DNA of 64,000 nt from Synechococcus sp. RSCCF101 (GCF_008807075.1 NZ_CP035632.1:682001-746000), one strand, 5' to 3'. Positions 19,009-28,621 are shown, counted from the first letter of the stretch. Notes: generated by a model not told the origin, from the letters alone. A program made the numbers and translations.

Positions 19009-20301
19009 TCAGTCTCCAGAGGAAGGCCTCTGCCACCGCATCAGGCCGAGGCGACGGGCGAGGCCCTGAAACGGCTCCAGCAGCCCGCCCTCATGCGGCA
19101 AGCCTCGCAGCATGCGGTTCCAGTAGATCCAGGGGAAGGCAAAACGCTCCAGCAGCCAGCCCAACCAGCGTTCCTTCACTGGATTCACCAGGAAGCTGCT
19201 GACTGGTTGATGGGTGTAGTCGAACTCCAGCAGCATCACGGAATGATCACTGGTGATCAGTGGACAGGCGCTGTACCCCTGATACCACTGCAGCAGGGGA
19301 TTCTTGTCCAACACGGCGATCACATGGTCCGCCACAACAGGAGCCTGCAGGCGCACTGCGGCTGCGGTTTTCGCTGTTGGGAAGGAGCCCACATCACCAA
19401 TGGCGAACACGTTGGCAAAGTGCCGATGCTGCGCAGTGTTCGGATCCACAGCCACCCATCCCGGATCAGGGGCATCAACCAATGGGCTTCGCGCCACCAC
19501 CGATGGAGCCGTCATCGGTGGCACGACGTGAAGCATGTCAAAGGGAATGATCTCCTCACGCGGTCGCGAGCCGGGTTCGTCAACTCGGAACGTGGCCAAT
19601 CGCTCCGGCCCATTCACGCCCACCAGATCCCGATGGTAGCGAACGTCTTCGCCCCGTTCATCCGCAATGAGAACCATCTTGTCGCTGTAGGCCGCCACTG
19701 GGAAAAGTGCTGGCTGAGCGGTGCAGAACAGCAGCCTGGAGCGCACGCCCACACCGCTGCGTGACTGGAACTGCTGTTGCGCGAGGTGCATGATCTTCTG
19801 TGGAGCACCACCACACTTAATCGCCGTTTTCGGGTGGGTGAAGATCGCTGTGCCCCCCCGAAACTGACTCAGACAGTCTCGTGTGTACATGGCCAACTCA
19901 CGCCGGTAGATGCTGGTGATGCCATGGCGCCCAAGACTCTCAGGCAGACCCTTCACCGACTCCCACCTGAGCTGCAGGCCCAGGGCCACAACGAGGACGT
20001 CGTAACCGATCCAGTCGCCGTCACTCAGCTGCACCCGGTTGCCGAACGGGTCGAACCGATCCACAGCGGCTCGGATCCAGCGCACTCCGGCCGGCATCAC
20101 GCTCGCTTCCGAACGGCGGGTGCTGCTGAGCTCGATGAAGCCCCCAGCCACCAGGACCCATCCGGACTGGTAGTCGTGGGCTTCTGAGGGCTCGATCACG
20201 GCCACGTCGAGATCGGGCCGCAGACGCCGGAGCCAGCTGGCCAGGGTGATGCCGCCTGTTCCACCACCGGCGATCAGCACCGTGGCATGAGCCTCAGCCA
20301 T
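19009..20301 (-). CDS. sqr: Type-II sulfide:quinone oxidoreductase
   Basis: 430-residue FAD enzyme that oxidises sulfide to sulfane sulfur and passes electrons to the quinone pool at the membrane. N-terminal Rossmann motif VLIAGGGTGG; second FAD motif NVFAIGDVGSFPT near residue 298. Conserved Cys163 (IKCGGAPQK) and Cys346 (YSACPLI) are the redox pair; the third Cys of type-I enzymes is not in its usual place, and the KCGGAPQK form is that of type-II (mitochondrial/HMT2-like) SQRs. A C-terminal region with aromatic residues (FAFPWIYWNRML) fits membrane association. The start overlaps the end of the haem-protein gene by eight bases, so they share a message. Confidence 0.85.
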   Translation of the reverse strand: MAEAHATVLIAGGGTGGITLASWLRRLRPDLDVAVIEPSEAHDYQSGWVLVAGGFIELSSTRRSEASVMPAGVRWIRAAVDRFDPFGNRVQLSDGDWIGYDVLVVALGLQLRWESVKGLPESLGRHGITSIYRRELAMYTRDCLSQFRGGTAIFTHPKTAIKCGGAPQKIMHLAQQQFQSRSGVGVRSRLLFCTAQPALFPVAAYSDKMVLIADERGEDVRYHRDLVGVNGPERLATFRVDEPGSRPREEIIPFDMLHVVPPMTAPSVVARSPLVDAPDPGWVAVDPNTAQHRHFANVFAIGDVGSFPTAKTAAAVRLQAPVVADHVIAVLDKNPLLQWYQGYSACPLITSDHSVMLLEFDYTHQPVSSFLVNPVKERWLGWLLERFAFPWIYWNRMLRGLPHEGGLLEPFQGLARRLGLMRWQRPSSGD

Positions 20302-21004
20302 GGGAGGTGCTCTCCATCACCTCCAGCACCTCGGGGATGAACACGGCGTACATCCCACGGAGATCACCGGACTTGAAGTCGAAGGCTCTGTCATCCGGGT
20401 AGCGCTCTCTTACAAACGCAGGGCGGTTGTCCTTGCTGCCATGACAGGCCAGGCAGCCCGGCTGCACATCGATCCGCCGGTAGTAGCGGAGCCCCTTGGC
20501 CTGGTCGGGCCTGGAGGACTCCCAGAGGCCGGTGACCTCCGGGTGCCTGGCCAACAGATCGAGCACGTCTTCCTCCTGGGAGTCGGCGGGCGCATGGTTC
20601 GGGTTCCGGTACTGCGTGGCCACCTGACGCACGGTCCAGCCGTTCTCCCTTCCAATCGCGATGATCCGCTGGCCGACGGGCATGCAGACCTCCCGCATCG
20701 TCTCCAGCGTGGGTTCCTCAGCCAGGCCTTCAAGCATCGTGACCCGACTGGCACGCATTCGGTCGACCTGCTCCATCTCGCTCACGGCACGGGCCAGAAC
20801 AGCTGGGTCCACCGGCGCCTCAGAACCAGCGGCCGAGGCCGGCTGGGGCCAGAGCGCGAGGAGCACCAACAGACCGATGGCTGCCAGCACTTGTCGCCAG
20901 GACTGGCTTGGCAGAAGCTCAGGCGTGTTCGGCAGGGCCCGACTGGTACCGACCCGGCAGGTCCTCCGGAGACCGGAATCCAACACAGAACGCGAAAGGA
21001 ACAT
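20294..21004 (-). CDS. Tll0287-like (DUF3365) c-type haem protein
   Basis: About 236 residues from ATG 21004 (a GTG lies one codon upstream). A hydrophobic N-terminal segment (VLAAIGLLVLLALW) ending PASAA is a signal or anchor. The extracytoplasmic domain carries one haem-c motif, CLACH, in the position seen in Tll0287-like proteins, plus the terminal DLRGMYAVFIPE strand. The cyanobacterial Tll0287 protein has a PAS-like fold and binds haem c with a Cys ligand. Sitting upstream of and overlapping sqr, it may sense redox or sulfide, or accept electrons; this is inferred from context only. Confidence 0.75.
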   Translation of the reverse strand: MFLSRSVLDSGLRRTCRVGTSRALPNTPELLPSQSWRQVLAAIGLLVLLALWPQPASAAGSEAPVDPAVLARAVSEMEQVDRMRASRVTMLEGLAEEPTLETMREVCMPVGQRIIAIGRENGWTVRQVATQYRNPNHAPADSQEEDVLDLLARHPEVTGLWESSRPDQAKGLRYYRRIDVQPGCLACHGSKDNRPAFVRERYPDDRAFDFKSGDLRGMYAVFIPEVLEVMESTSHG

Positions 21005-21103
21005 CACCGTGGACTGAGCGAACAGAAGGCGAAGGCCGCGCCTCAGCCGGCCGGCCCATCAGGCAACACGGTAGCGTGATGTCGTTATTGCTGGCCCGGT
21101 CCA

Positions 21104-21628
21104 ATGCGCTGCTCCCTCCCTTCGCTCGTCTGGGCCCGGCACTGGCTCTGCGAGCTCAGGTGCTGGCTGGTCGGACTGATCGCGGCGCTCTGGTTGGTCG
21201 CTGGACCGGCAGCGGCTGTTGCTGAGGCGGATTCGGGTCCCTTCTCGGTTCAGGACAGCCATGGCAGCAGCTACCAGCTGCGCATCTTCCGCCAGCCGGA
21301 TCCTGACCATGCCGGCGGCTGGCGGTTGCGGCTCACCAACCTTGATCCGCAGGCCGCGGTCTCCCACAGCCTCCCCCTGGAGATCCGGGAGAGCCCGACC
21401 CGGCGCTGGTCCCTGGCGAACGTCAGCAGCGAGCTGGTGCCGCAGGGGGAGACGGTGCTTCCGCCGCAGTCCGCGCAGTTCGATCTGGGCGAACTGGAAC
21501 CCAGACCGGCAGGCTTCCTGCCTCTCCAGGCGCGTCTGGCTCCGGCGTCCGGAAGCGATGAGCCGATGGCTTCGCTGCTGCTGGGAGCGGAGCCGGCGGC
21601 GCTGCTGCACGAGCTGCCCGAGTCCTGA
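21104..21628 (+). CDS. DUF3122-like exported protein
   Basis: 174 residues, N-terminal hydrophobic signal (LVGLIAALWLVAGPAAAVAEA), then a domain starting SVQDSHGSSYQLRIFRQ and LRLTNLDPQAAVSH, which fits the cyanobacterial DUF3122 family of unknown function. The end is Leu- and Ala-rich. It faces away from the sqr pair with about 100 bases between them, so it has its own promoter in that gap. Confidence 0.6.
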   Translation: MRCSLPSLVWARHWLCELRCWLVGLIAALWLVAGPAAAVAEADSGPFSVQDSHGSSYQLRIFRQPDPDHAGGWRLRLTNLDPQAAVSHSLPLEIRESPTRRWSLANVSSELVPQGETVLPPQSAQFDLGELEPRPAGFLPLQARLAPASGSDEPMASLLLGAEPAALLHELPES

Positions 21629-21655
21629 TGCGCCAGAGCGCAGGCTCGGCATGGA

Positions 21656-21672
21656 CTTAGTCATGGACTAAG
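21656..21672. promoter_or_regulatory. Perfect palindrome upstream of the Phd/VapC pair, probable operator
   Basis: CTTAGTC-ATG-GACTAAG, two 7-base arms around a 3-base centre, ends 28 bases before the ATG at 21701. Phd-type antitoxins repress their own operons by binding palindromes in this position, so it is the obvious autoregulatory site. Confidence 0.6.
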
Positions 21673-21700
21673 CTAACTAAATCGACCTGTGGCCCCTGTC

Positions 21701-21970
21701 ATGCGGATGGTCAACGTCCATGAAGCCAAGACCCACCTCTCCCGCCTGATCGATGAGGCCCATGCCGGCAGCACGATCCTGCTTGCCAAGGCCGGCAAAC
21801 CCTGGGCCCGACTGATGCCGCTGGAGCCTGCACAGCCTCGCCGCGTTCCTGGCCGCCTCCGCGACCTGGGCCCCCTGAGCAAGCCCGACGCTCTGCTGGA
21901 GCCGATGACCGACAGCGAACGGGCCCTTTGGGACGGCGCTGCTGTGGAACCTGAGAGGTCTGGGCCGTGA
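21701..21970 (+). CDS. Phd/YefM-type antitoxin
   Basis: About 90 residues. The N-terminus MRMVNVHEAKTHLSRLID is the DNA-binding Phd/YefM fold signature; the rest (LLAKAGKPWARLMPLEP) completes the domain, followed by a toxin-binding tail. ATG 21701 or 21707 fit better than the upstream GTG at 21689. It should neutralise the PIN toxin encoded next, with which it overlaps by four bases, and repress the operon at the palindrome just upstream. Confidence 0.82.
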   Translation: MRMVNVHEAKTHLSRLIDEAHAGSTILLAKAGKPWARLMPLEPAQPRRVPGRLRDLGPLSKPDALLEPMTDSERALWDGAAVEPERSGP

Positions 21971-22368
21971 ACACCACCCCTGGAGCCGTCCTGCTCGATA
22001 GCCACGTATTGCTGTGGTGGTGGTTTGAACCCCAGCGCCTGTCCACTGGGGCGATGGCCCGGATGAGCGATCCCGGAACCCCCGTGCATGTCAGTGCCGC
22101 AACGGTGTGGGAACTCAGCCTCAAGCACCACCAGGGCAAGCTCCCCGAACTGACCGGCGCGATCGGAGATCTGGCGCAGCTGCTGCAGGCTGACGGTTTC
22201 AGCTCTCTGCCGATCTCGATCGAGCATGGGTTGCATGCCGGCGCCTACAGGCAGGCGCACAGAGATCCGTTCGACAGGATGCTGGCTGCACAGGCCGAAC
22301 TGGAACAGCTGCTGCTGATCACCGCCGATCCTCAGCTCTCCGGCTTTCCCTGTCGGACGCTGTGGTGA
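21967..22368 (+). CDS. PIN-domain toxin (VapC-like RNase)
   Basis: 133 residues. The acidic active-site set of PIN ribonucleases is intact: Asp11 (LLDSHVLL), Glu49 (TVWELS), Asp100 and Asp103 (HRDPFDRML) and Asp121 (ITADPQL). The HRDPFDRMLAAQA motif is typical of the VapC group paired with Phd-type antitoxins in cyanobacteria. GTG start overlaps the antitoxin stop (GTGA). Expected to cleave tRNA or rRNA when free of antitoxin. Confidence 0.85.
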   Translation: MNTTPGAVLLDSHVLLWWWFEPQRLSTGAMARMSDPGTPVHVSAATVWELSLKHHQGKLPELTGAIGDLAQLLQADGFSSLPISIEHGLHAGAYRQAHRDPFDRMLAAQAELEQLLLITADPQLSGFPCRTLW

Positions 22369-22376
22369 TGCAACCC

Positions 22377-23486
22377 TCACGGCCAGCGCCAGGCGCCGCG
22401 CTCCAGGGTGGTCTGGCCGTGAACACGGGTCGCCCCCAGCTCGCGCTCCAGTTGCACGTGGCGGCAGATGGCAAGCCCGGCGAGCGCATCGATCAACGCC
22501 GGGGCATGGGCGATCACCCACACCTGGGTGCGATCGGCGGCTGAACCGATCAGACGGGCCAGGGGCGGCAGCAGATCCGGATGCAGGCTGCTCTCCGGCT
22601 CGTTGAGCACCAGCAGGGGCGGCAGCCGCGGGCTGAACAGCGCCACCGTCAGCAGCACGTAGCGCAGCGTGCCGTCGGAGAGTTCCGACGCCTCCAGCGG
22701 CCTGAGCAGGCCGGGCTGATGGAGGTTTAACCGGAACACTCCCGCGTCCGTGCTCACGCTCAGGCGGCAGCCGGGGAAGGCGTCGGCGATCGCCTCCTGC
22801 AGGCCCTTGCCGTCGCCGCTCTCGAGGATCGTCTGCACGGCCGCCGGCAGGTCGCCGCCGTCACCCGCCAGGGCGAAGCAGCGTGTGCCTACCCGGGGCT
22901 GGCGTGCCGGGGCGGCGCTGTCGGTGCGGAAGCTGTCGTAGAAGCGCCAGGCCAGGATCTCCTCCCGCAGCGCATGCACCTCGGGCTGCTGCTGGGGGTC
23001 GGCGCCGCTCTGGAACAGGCTCCGGTCGGGATCGCACTGCCCGCGCGACTGACTGAGCACAGCCCGGGGATGGAAGCGGCCGCCCGCCCAGATCCATTCC
23101 CCCTTCAGGGCCGGATCGAGCGCGAAGGCCGACTGCGGATCCTGCGTGTAGCCCAGCTCGATCGCATAGGAGAAGGGATCGGCCGCCAGGCCCAGCCGCA
23201 GGCGGACCGGCTGTTGGCGGGGGCCGCCCTGAACCGGCCGCTCGCCCTGCCGCATCTCGCGGCTCAGCCGCTCCGGCCCCGCCCACATCACCGCCGGCAG
23301 CCCGCCCTCGCGGGCCAGAACCCCCACCAGGTCACCGCGGGCGGCAGCGAGGATCAGGCGCAGCGCCCGGTACAGGTTCGACTTGCCGCTGCCGTTGACG
23401 CCGCTCACGAGCGTCAGCTGATCCAGCGGAAGAACCACATCCTGCAGGGAGCGGTAGCCGCTCACGGCCAGCAGCCGGATCCCCAT
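22377..23486 (-). CDS. RecF/SMC-like AAA ATPase (COG4637 type)
   Basis: 369 residues with a split ABC-like ATPase: Walker A GVNGSGKSN near residue 30, signature-like ELSDGTLR, Walker B LLVLNEPESSLHP, and a switch-like AHAPALID. No nuclease (TOPRIM) or coiled-coil arm is seen. Such predicted ATPases are common single genes in bacteria, sometimes linked to DNA repair or defence. It converges with the Phd/VapC operon, so the accessory segment may extend to here. Confidence 0.75.
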   Translation of the reverse strand: MGIRLLAVSGYRSLQDVVLPLDQLTLVSGVNGSGKSNLYRALRLILAAARGDLVGVLAREGGLPAVMWAGPERLSREMRQGERPVQGGPRQQPVRLRLGLAADPFSYAIELGYTQDPQSAFALDPALKGEWIWAGGRFHPRAVLSQSRGQCDPDRSLFQSGADPQQQPEVHALREEILAWRFYDSFRTDSAAPARQPRVGTRCFALAGDGGDLPAAVQTILESGDGKGLQEAIADAFPGCRLSVSTDAGVFRLNLHQPGLLRPLEASELSDGTLRYVLLTVALFSPRLPPLLVLNEPESSLHPDLLPPLARLIGSAADRTQVWVIAHAPALIDALAGLAICRHVQLERELGATRVHGQTTLERGAWRWP

Positions 23487-23582
23487 CAGCGCTCAGGCAG
23501 GGGCAGGGGTGGGTGCATCCGCACGGGCCGGCCCTCCGGTGGAGCAGTCACCCCCAGTCAACGCTGTGGGGATACTGGAGCC

Positions 23583-24779
23583 ATGGCCAGCGATCTCAGC
23601 GCCGCGAACAGCGTCCCGGCTGCCGAGCAGCAGTGGCCCTGGTGGCCGTTGCTGCCCCTCTATCCCTACGGCAGGCGCCGCAGCCTGGTGCGCTGCCTGA
23701 TCCCCGGACAGATCTGGTCGGTGGAGCAGCTGCAGGGGGTGTACTACGTGGCCGTGCCGATCCGCATGAGCGTGGTGCGAATCCGCCACGGGCTGATGCT
23801 CTATGCACCGGTGGCCCCCACCCGGGAGGTGCGACAGGCCATCGCCGAGCTCGAGCGGGAGCACGGTCCGGTGCGCACGATCGTGCTTCCCACCACCTCC
23901 GGGCTGGAGCACAAGCTGCCGCTGCCGCCCCTGGCCCGCGCCTTCCCGGAGGCCGAGGTGTGGATCAGCCCGGGGCAATGGAGTTTCCCGCTGCCGCTGC
24001 CCGAGGCCTGGCAGGGGATTCCGCGCCAGCGGACCCGGGTGCTCGGGGAGGAGGGATGGCCCCATCCGGACGAACTGACCTGGTGCGATCTGGGGCCCCT
24101 GCAGCTGGGGCTGGGCCGCTTTCATGAGTGCAGCTGCCTGCACCGGGACAGCGGCGCCCTGCTGCTGGTGGATGGGCTGGTGGGTCTGGAGGCCACACCG
24201 CCGCAGCTGTTCGATCTCGACCCCACACCGCTGCTGTTCCATGCCCGCGAACGGGGTGAGCAGCCCCTGCAGGACGGAGTCGAGCAGCGGCGCCGCGGCT
24301 GGGCACGGCTGGTGCTGTTCGCCAATTACCTCCGCCCCGCCCCGCTGGACGTGCGGGGTGCGGCGGGCGTGCTGGCCGGCAGCTTCCGCAGGGGGGTGCG
24401 GCGTGCCGAGGCCCACTTCGGCCTCTATCCCTTCGCCTGGCAGGAGGGATGGCAGATCGAGGCCGAGGCCCTGATGGGTGGCGACGCGCCGAGGCTGCAG
24501 GTGGCTCCGGTGCTGGAGCGGCTCGTGTTCCCGCGGGCCCGGCGCACCTATCTGCGCTGGCTGGAGGAGCTCGAACGGCTGCCCGGGCTGCGCTGGCTGG
24601 TGCCCGCCCACTACAGCGCGCCGATCGCCTGCAGCAGCGAGATGCTCGCCGGATTCCGGCAGCGACTGGAGGGCCGCACCTGGGCGCCGAGCGACGGCTC
24701 CTGGGCGTTCCTCGCTGGCCTGGATCAGGGCCTGCTCAATCTCGGCCTGGTGCCGAAGGATCCGGAGCCGGCGGGCTGA
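23583..24779 (+). CDS. DUF4336 family protein
   Basis: 398 residues from ATG 23583. Contains the pattern IWSVEQLQGVYYVAVPIRMSVV near the start and a late LVPAHYSAPI segment, as in the cyanobacterial/plastid DUF4336 family. Related proteins have a metallo-beta-lactamase-like outline, but the full His/Asp metal set is not evident. No signal peptide. Function unknown; divergently oriented from the ATPase at 22377. Confidence 0.7.
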   Translation: MASDLSAANSVPAAEQQWPWWPLLPLYPYGRRRSLVRCLIPGQIWSVEQLQGVYYVAVPIRMSVVRIRHGLMLYAPVAPTREVRQAIAELEREHGPVRTIVLPTTSGLEHKLPLPPLARAFPEAEVWISPGQWSFPLPLPEAWQGIPRQRTRVLGEEGWPHPDELTWCDLGPLQLGLGRFHECSCLHRDSGALLLVDGLVGLEATPPQLFDLDPTPLLFHARERGEQPLQDGVEQRRRGWARLVLFANYLRPAPLDVRGAAGVLAGSFRRGVRRAEAHFGLYPFAWQEGWQIEAEALMGGDAPRLQVAPVLERLVFPRARRTYLRWLEELERLPGLRWLVPAHYSAPIACSSEMLAGFRQRLEGRTWAPSDGSWAFLAGLDQGLLNLGLVPKDPEPAG

Positions 24780-24801
24780 ACAGCTGCCGGCGGAACCACA
24801 G

Positions 24802-25149
24802 TCAGAGCGTGAGCTCGTCGGGGTTCACGGCCATTTCCTCGTCGGCCATCAGAGTGGCCTCCATCTCCATGCGCTGCTCCATCTGGCGCAGGAAATAGCC
24901 GGTCATCATCGCCGAGGCGAGCAGGCCGGCCAGATGATCGCGGGAGGTCTGGATCTTCACCTCGAACTGTTCGCCCGGCAGCATGCCGAGCAACCCCTGG
25001 ACGTTGTGGCGGATGATGTCCTGAATGTCGCCGCTGGCGCTCCTGGCGACCCTCTGGAGCACATCGGGCGACTGGCCCTGCAGGTACTGAATCAGAGCAT
25101 TCCGGGAGTTGGGGTCCTGATCAGTGGTCAGGAACTCCGGGTTGAACAT
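24802..25149 (-). CDS. DUF760 family protein
   Basis: About 115 residues from ATG 25149 (an upstream TTG at 25176 is less likely). The middle holds LQGQSPDVLQRVARSASGDIQDII and GLLGMLPGEQFEV, and the end FLRQMEQRMEMEATL, all characteristic of DUF760, a small family of cyanobacteria and chloroplasts. No membrane segment. Its own promoter appears to lie at 25177-25182. Confidence 0.8.
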   Translation of the reverse strand: MFNPEFLTTDQDPNSRNALIQYLQGQSPDVLQRVARSASGDIQDIIRHNVQGLLGMLPGEQFEVKIQTSRDHLAGLLASAMMTGYFLRQMEQRMEMEATLMADEEMAVNPDELTL

Positions 25150-25176
25150 GCCCGTGTGCTCTGTGTTACTGGCCAA

Positions 25177-25182
25177 ACCCTA
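25177..25182 (-). promoter_or_regulatory. Possible -10 element TAGGGT for the DUF760 gene
   Basis: The complement of 25177-25182 reads TAGGGT, 27 bases before the ATG at 25149. It lies in an unusually AT-richer patch between lepB and this gene. Confidence 0.3.
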
Positions 25183-25208
25183 CAACACGTTTTCTTTCGC
25201 AGGCCTCT

Positions 25209-25805
25209 TCAGGACGCCGCAGGGCAACCGTCCCGCACGGCGACAGGCCCGAACCGACGGAGTGGCCAGTAGCGCCAGATGGCCCGGCCGATGATCCGCT
25301 GGCTCGGCAGAGGCCCCCAGAGGTGGGAATCGAGGCTGGCGTTGCGGTTGTCACCGAGCACCAGGATGTTGCCCTCCGGAATGATCACGGGAGCCAGCTC
25401 GTAGCGCATCGGTTCCTGCAGCCAGGCTTCAGCGCAGATCGTGCCGTTGCGCACCAGGGCCCCGTCCCTCACCGCCACCTCGTCGCCGGCCACCGCCACC
25501 ACACGCTTGATCAGGGCGCTCGTCGGGTCGTAGCCCGCGTCCACCAGGGCATCCGGTGGCCGGAACACCACCACGCTGCCGGGGGGCGGGGGACGTGAGC
25601 GGTGCGGGCTCAGCTTCTCCACCAGCACCCGGTCCTGCAGGTTCAGGCTCGGCAGCATCGAGCCGGAGGGAATCCAGCGCGGCTCCAGCACCTGCCAGCG
25701 CAGCAGCAGCGCCAGGCCGAGCCAGAGCAGCAGGGACCTGAGCCAGGCCAGCACGCCCGGGCGACCGTCCTCCTCCGGCGTCGCCTCTCCGTCCGGCCCG
25801 GCCAT
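25209..25805 (-). CDS. lepB: Signal peptidase I
   Basis: 198 residues from ATG 25805. One N-terminal membrane span (SLLLWLGLALLLRW), catalytic Ser49 in IPSGSMLPS, general base Lys100 in LIKRVVAVAGD, and the terminal boxes LVLGDNRNASLDSH and IIGRAIWRYWP. Cleaves signal peptides of exported and lumenal proteins. Divergent from menD with a 49-base gap. Confidence 0.92.
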   Translation of the reverse strand: MAGPDGEATPEEDGRPGVLAWLRSLLLWLGLALLLRWQVLEPRWIPSGSMLPSLNLQDRVLVEKLSPHRSRPPPPGSVVVFRPPDALVDAGYDPTSALIKRVVAVAGDEVAVRDGALVRNGTICAEAWLQEPMRYELAPVIIPEGNILVLGDNRNASLDSHLWGPLPSQRIIGRAIWRYWPLRRFGPVAVRDGCPAAS

Positions 25806-25854
25806 CACCCCTCGCAGCTGTGCCTCAGGATCGTGGCAGCCACCCCGCGGGCCT

Positions 25855-27651
25855 GTGTCGCTGGCCACGGACAACCTGCGCAGCGCCCGCGGGCTGCTGG
25901 CGGCGCTGGTGACCCGCGGCCTGCGGGATGCGGTGATCTGCCCGGGCAGCCGCTCCGGCCCCCTCACCAGTGCCGCCCACCAACTGGAGCAGCGCGGGCA
26001 GCTGCGACTTCACCCCTGCATCGATGAGCGATCGGCGGCCTTTCACGCCCTGGGCATGGCCCGCGGCGCCGGCCGGGCCACCGCCGTGATCACCACCTCG
26101 GGCACCGCCGTGGCCAACCTGCTGCCGGCCGCCGTGGAGGCCCACCACAGCGGCCTGCCCCTGCTGCTGCTCACGGCCGACCGGCCCCGCCGCCTGAAGC
26201 ACTGCGGCGCCAATCAGACGGTGGACCAGGAGCGCTTCCTCGAGCCCTGCTGCCGCTGGCTGGAGCCGGGCCCGGAGGCCGGACTGGCCATGGCGTCGCC
26301 GGCGGATCTCACCGCGATGGCCGGCCGCCTCTGGCAGCACGCCCACGGCCGGCCCGCCGGCCCGGTGCACGGCAATCTGCCCTTCGAGGAACCCCTGCAC
26401 CCCGGCGCCGAGGCCCTCCAGGATCTGGATGCCGCAGCGGCGGACCCGGCTGAACGGCCGCTGTCGGTCGGGGACGTGGACCGACCGGCCCCAACCGGAA
26501 CCGCCCCGCCGGCCGATCCCCTCGATCTGAGCGAGCCGGGCGTGATCGTGGCCGGCCCCTGGCGGGGCCGGCCGCAGGACCACCCCGCCTGGCTGGAGCA
26601 GCTGGGCCGGATCAGCCGGCGGCTGGCCTGGCCGGTGCTGGCCGATCCCCTCAGCGGCGTGCGGGGTGCTCCGGGCATCGACACCGTGCTCAGCCACGAG
26701 TTGGTGCTGGCCGAGCCACCGGCCTTCACGGCCGCCAGCCAGGTGCTGCGGCTCGGACCGATGCCCGCCAGCCGCCCCCTCCAGAGGTGGCTGAGCAGCC
26801 TCCAGACCGCCCAGCTGCTGCTGATGGAAGGTGACGCGCGCCCGCACGATCCGCTGCGACGCGCCCTGCAGCGCAGCGATGGACTGCTCTCCTGGTGGCG
26901 CGACAGGGAAGCCGGCGCGCCACCGGAGCCGATGGCCGGCAACCAACGGCACAGCCAGGACTGGCTGGCGGCCGAGGCGGCCGCCCAGGCTGTGCTCGAA
27001 GCGGCTCTGCCCCTGCAGGGCCCGATCAGCGAACCGGCGCTGGCCCGCTGGCTGCCGCGGCTTCTGCCGGAGGCCTGGCCGGTGATGCTGGCCAGCAGCA
27101 GCCCGGTGCGCGACTGGCTGCGCTACGGCCCGGGGGATGCCCCGCAGCGCTGGATCGACGGCTTCCGCGGGGCCTCGGGCATCGATGGGACCCTCTCGCT
27201 GGCGATGGGGCTGGCCCGCAGCCTCGGGCGACTGGTGCTGGTCTGCGGCGATCTGGCCCTGCTGCACGACAGCAACGGCTGGCTCTGGGGCCGGGAGCTC
27301 GGCGCCGCGCTGACCGTTCTGCTGATCGACAATGGGGGTGGTGGCATCTTCGAGCAGCTGCCGATCCGTCTGGAGCAGGACACCGGCGAGGACGAACGGT
27401 TCGAGCGGCTGTTCGCGATGCCGCAGAGCGTGAACCCACGCACCCTGGCGGCCGCCCATGGGGTGCCCTCCCGGGTGCTGCAGCGCCTGGAGGATCTGCC
27501 AGCGGCACTGGAGTGGAGCCTGGCGCAGCCCCTGGCTCTGCTGCATCTGCCCACCCACCGCCGGGCCGATGCCGCCCGGCGCCGCAGCCTTGCGCAGACG
27601 GTGAGCGTCAGGATGAAGGCCCAGAGCGCGGCACAACAGCCCGGCCCATGA
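25855..27651 (+). CDS. menD: 2-succinyl-5-enolpyruvyl-6-hydroxy-3-cyclohexene-1-carboxylate synthase
   Basis: 598-residue thiamine-diphosphate enzyme of phylloquinone synthesis, joining isochorismate with 2-oxoglutarate. N-terminal [10 protein letters not shown], the conserved Glu in [25 protein letters not shown]-like segment, and C-terminal ThDP/Mg motif ([11 protein letters not shown] and [13 protein letters not shown]). GTG start at 25855. Overlaps menB by four bases, so the two act as an operon supplying the photosystem I quinone. Confidence 0.93.
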   Translation: MSLATDNLRSARGLLAALVTRGLRDAVICPGSRSGPLTSAAHQLEQRGQLRLHPCIDERSAAFHALGMARGAGRATAVITTSGTAVANLLPAAVEAHHSGLPLLLLTADRPRRLKHCGANQTVDQERFLEPCCRWLEPGPEAGLAMASPADLTAMAGRLWQHAHGRPAGPVHGNLPFEEPLHPGAEALQDLDAAAADPAERPLSVGDVDRPAPTGTAPPADPLDLSEPGVIVAGPWRGRPQDHPAWLEQLGRISRRLAWPVLADPLSGVRGAPGIDTVLSHELVLAEPPAFTAASQVLRLGPMPASRPLQRWLSSLQTAQLLLMEGDARPHDPLRRALQRSDGLLSWWRDREAGAPPEPMAGNQRHSQDWLAAEAAAQAVLEAALPLQGPISEPALARWLPRLLPEAWPVMLASSSPVRDWLRYGPGDAPQRWIDGFRGASGIDGTLSLAMGLARSLGRLVLVCGDLALLHDSNGWLWGRELGAALTVLLIDNGGGGIFEQLPIRLEQDTGEDERFERLFAMPQSVNPRTLAAAHGVPSRVLQRLEDLPAALEWSLAQPLALLHLPTHRRADAARRRSLAQTVSVRMKAQSAAQQPGP

Positions 27652-28559
27652 GCGACATCGACGGCGTCTCCGCGCCCCTGCCGGCAAGCCCTGTAGCCGC
27701 CGCCGCGGTGCTGCCGGGACCGGTGAGCGCCGACTGGCAACCGTGGGGTCAGTACAGCGACATCCGCCTCGATCGCTGCGACGAGGGCTTCGCCCGCATC
27801 GCCATCAACCGGCCCCGGCGGCGCAATGCCTTCCGGCCGGAAACGGTGCAGGAACTCTGCGATGCCTTCGCCCGCGTACGCGACGATCCGGCTCTGGGTG
27901 TGGTGCTGTTCACCGGGGTGGGCCCGGCAGCCGACGGCGGCTACGCCTTCTGCGCCGGCGGCGACCAGAGCGTTCGGGGAGACGGTGGGTACCTGAGCGA
28001 GAACGGTCTGCCGCGGCTGAACGTGCTCGATCTGCAGCGGCAGATCCGCAGCCTGCCCAAGGTGGTGATCGCCCTGGTGGCCGGCTACGCCATCGGCGGC
28101 GGACAAGTGCTGCATCTGCTCTGTGATCTCAGCCTGGCGGCGGAGAACGCGGTGTTCGGCCAGACCGGACCGCGGGTGGGCAGCTTCGACGGCGGCTTCG
28201 GGGCCGGCTACCTGGCCCGGGTGGTGGGGCAGCGCAAGGCCCGTGAGATCTGGTTTCTCTGCCGCCGCTACGACGCCCGCCAAGCGCTCGGGATGGGCCT
28301 GGTGAATGCGGTGGTGCCCCTGGAGCAGCTGGAGAGCGAAGGGGTGCGCTGGGCCCGCGAGGTGATGCGCCACAGCCCTACGGCGATCCGTTGCCTCAAG
28401 GCGGCCTTCAACGCCGAGACCGACGGTCTGGCGGGCCTGCAGGAACTGGCCGGTCAGGCCACCCACCTCTTCTACCGGACCGCCGAGGGCCAGGAGGGGC
28501 GCAATGCCTTCCTCGAGAAGCGGGAGCCTGACTTTTCTGACGCCGACTGGCTGCCGTGA
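27648..28559 (+). CDS. menB: 1,4-dihydroxy-2-naphthoyl-CoA synthase
   Basis: 303 residues, crotonase fold. A 35-residue N-terminal extension precedes the core. Family features: [24 protein letters not shown], the oxyanion-hole loop, [16 protein letters not shown] and the [15 protein letters not shown] segment that separates MenB from other crotonases. Closes the second naphthoquinone ring in phylloquinone synthesis. ATG overlaps the menD TGA. Confidence 0.93.
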   Translation: MSDIDGVSAPLPASPVAAAAVLPGPVSADWQPWGQYSDIRLDRCDEGFARIAINRPRRRNAFRPETVQELCDAFARVRDDPALGVVLFTGVGPAADGGYAFCAGGDQSVRGDGGYLSENGLPRLNVLDLQRQIRSLPKVVIALVAGYAIGGGQVLHLLCDLSLAAENAVFGQTGPRVGSFDGGFGAGYLARVVGQRKAREIWFLCRRYDARQALGMGLVNAVVPLEQLESEGVRWAREVMRHSPTAIRCLKAAFNAETDGLAGLQELAGQATHLFYRTAEGQEGRNAFLEKREPDFSDADWLP

Positions 28560-28621
28560 CCCCGGCTGGCAACGGCCGGCCCCGACAGACTGGCTCCGCC
28601 CGATTCAGCCTCCGCCCGGTC

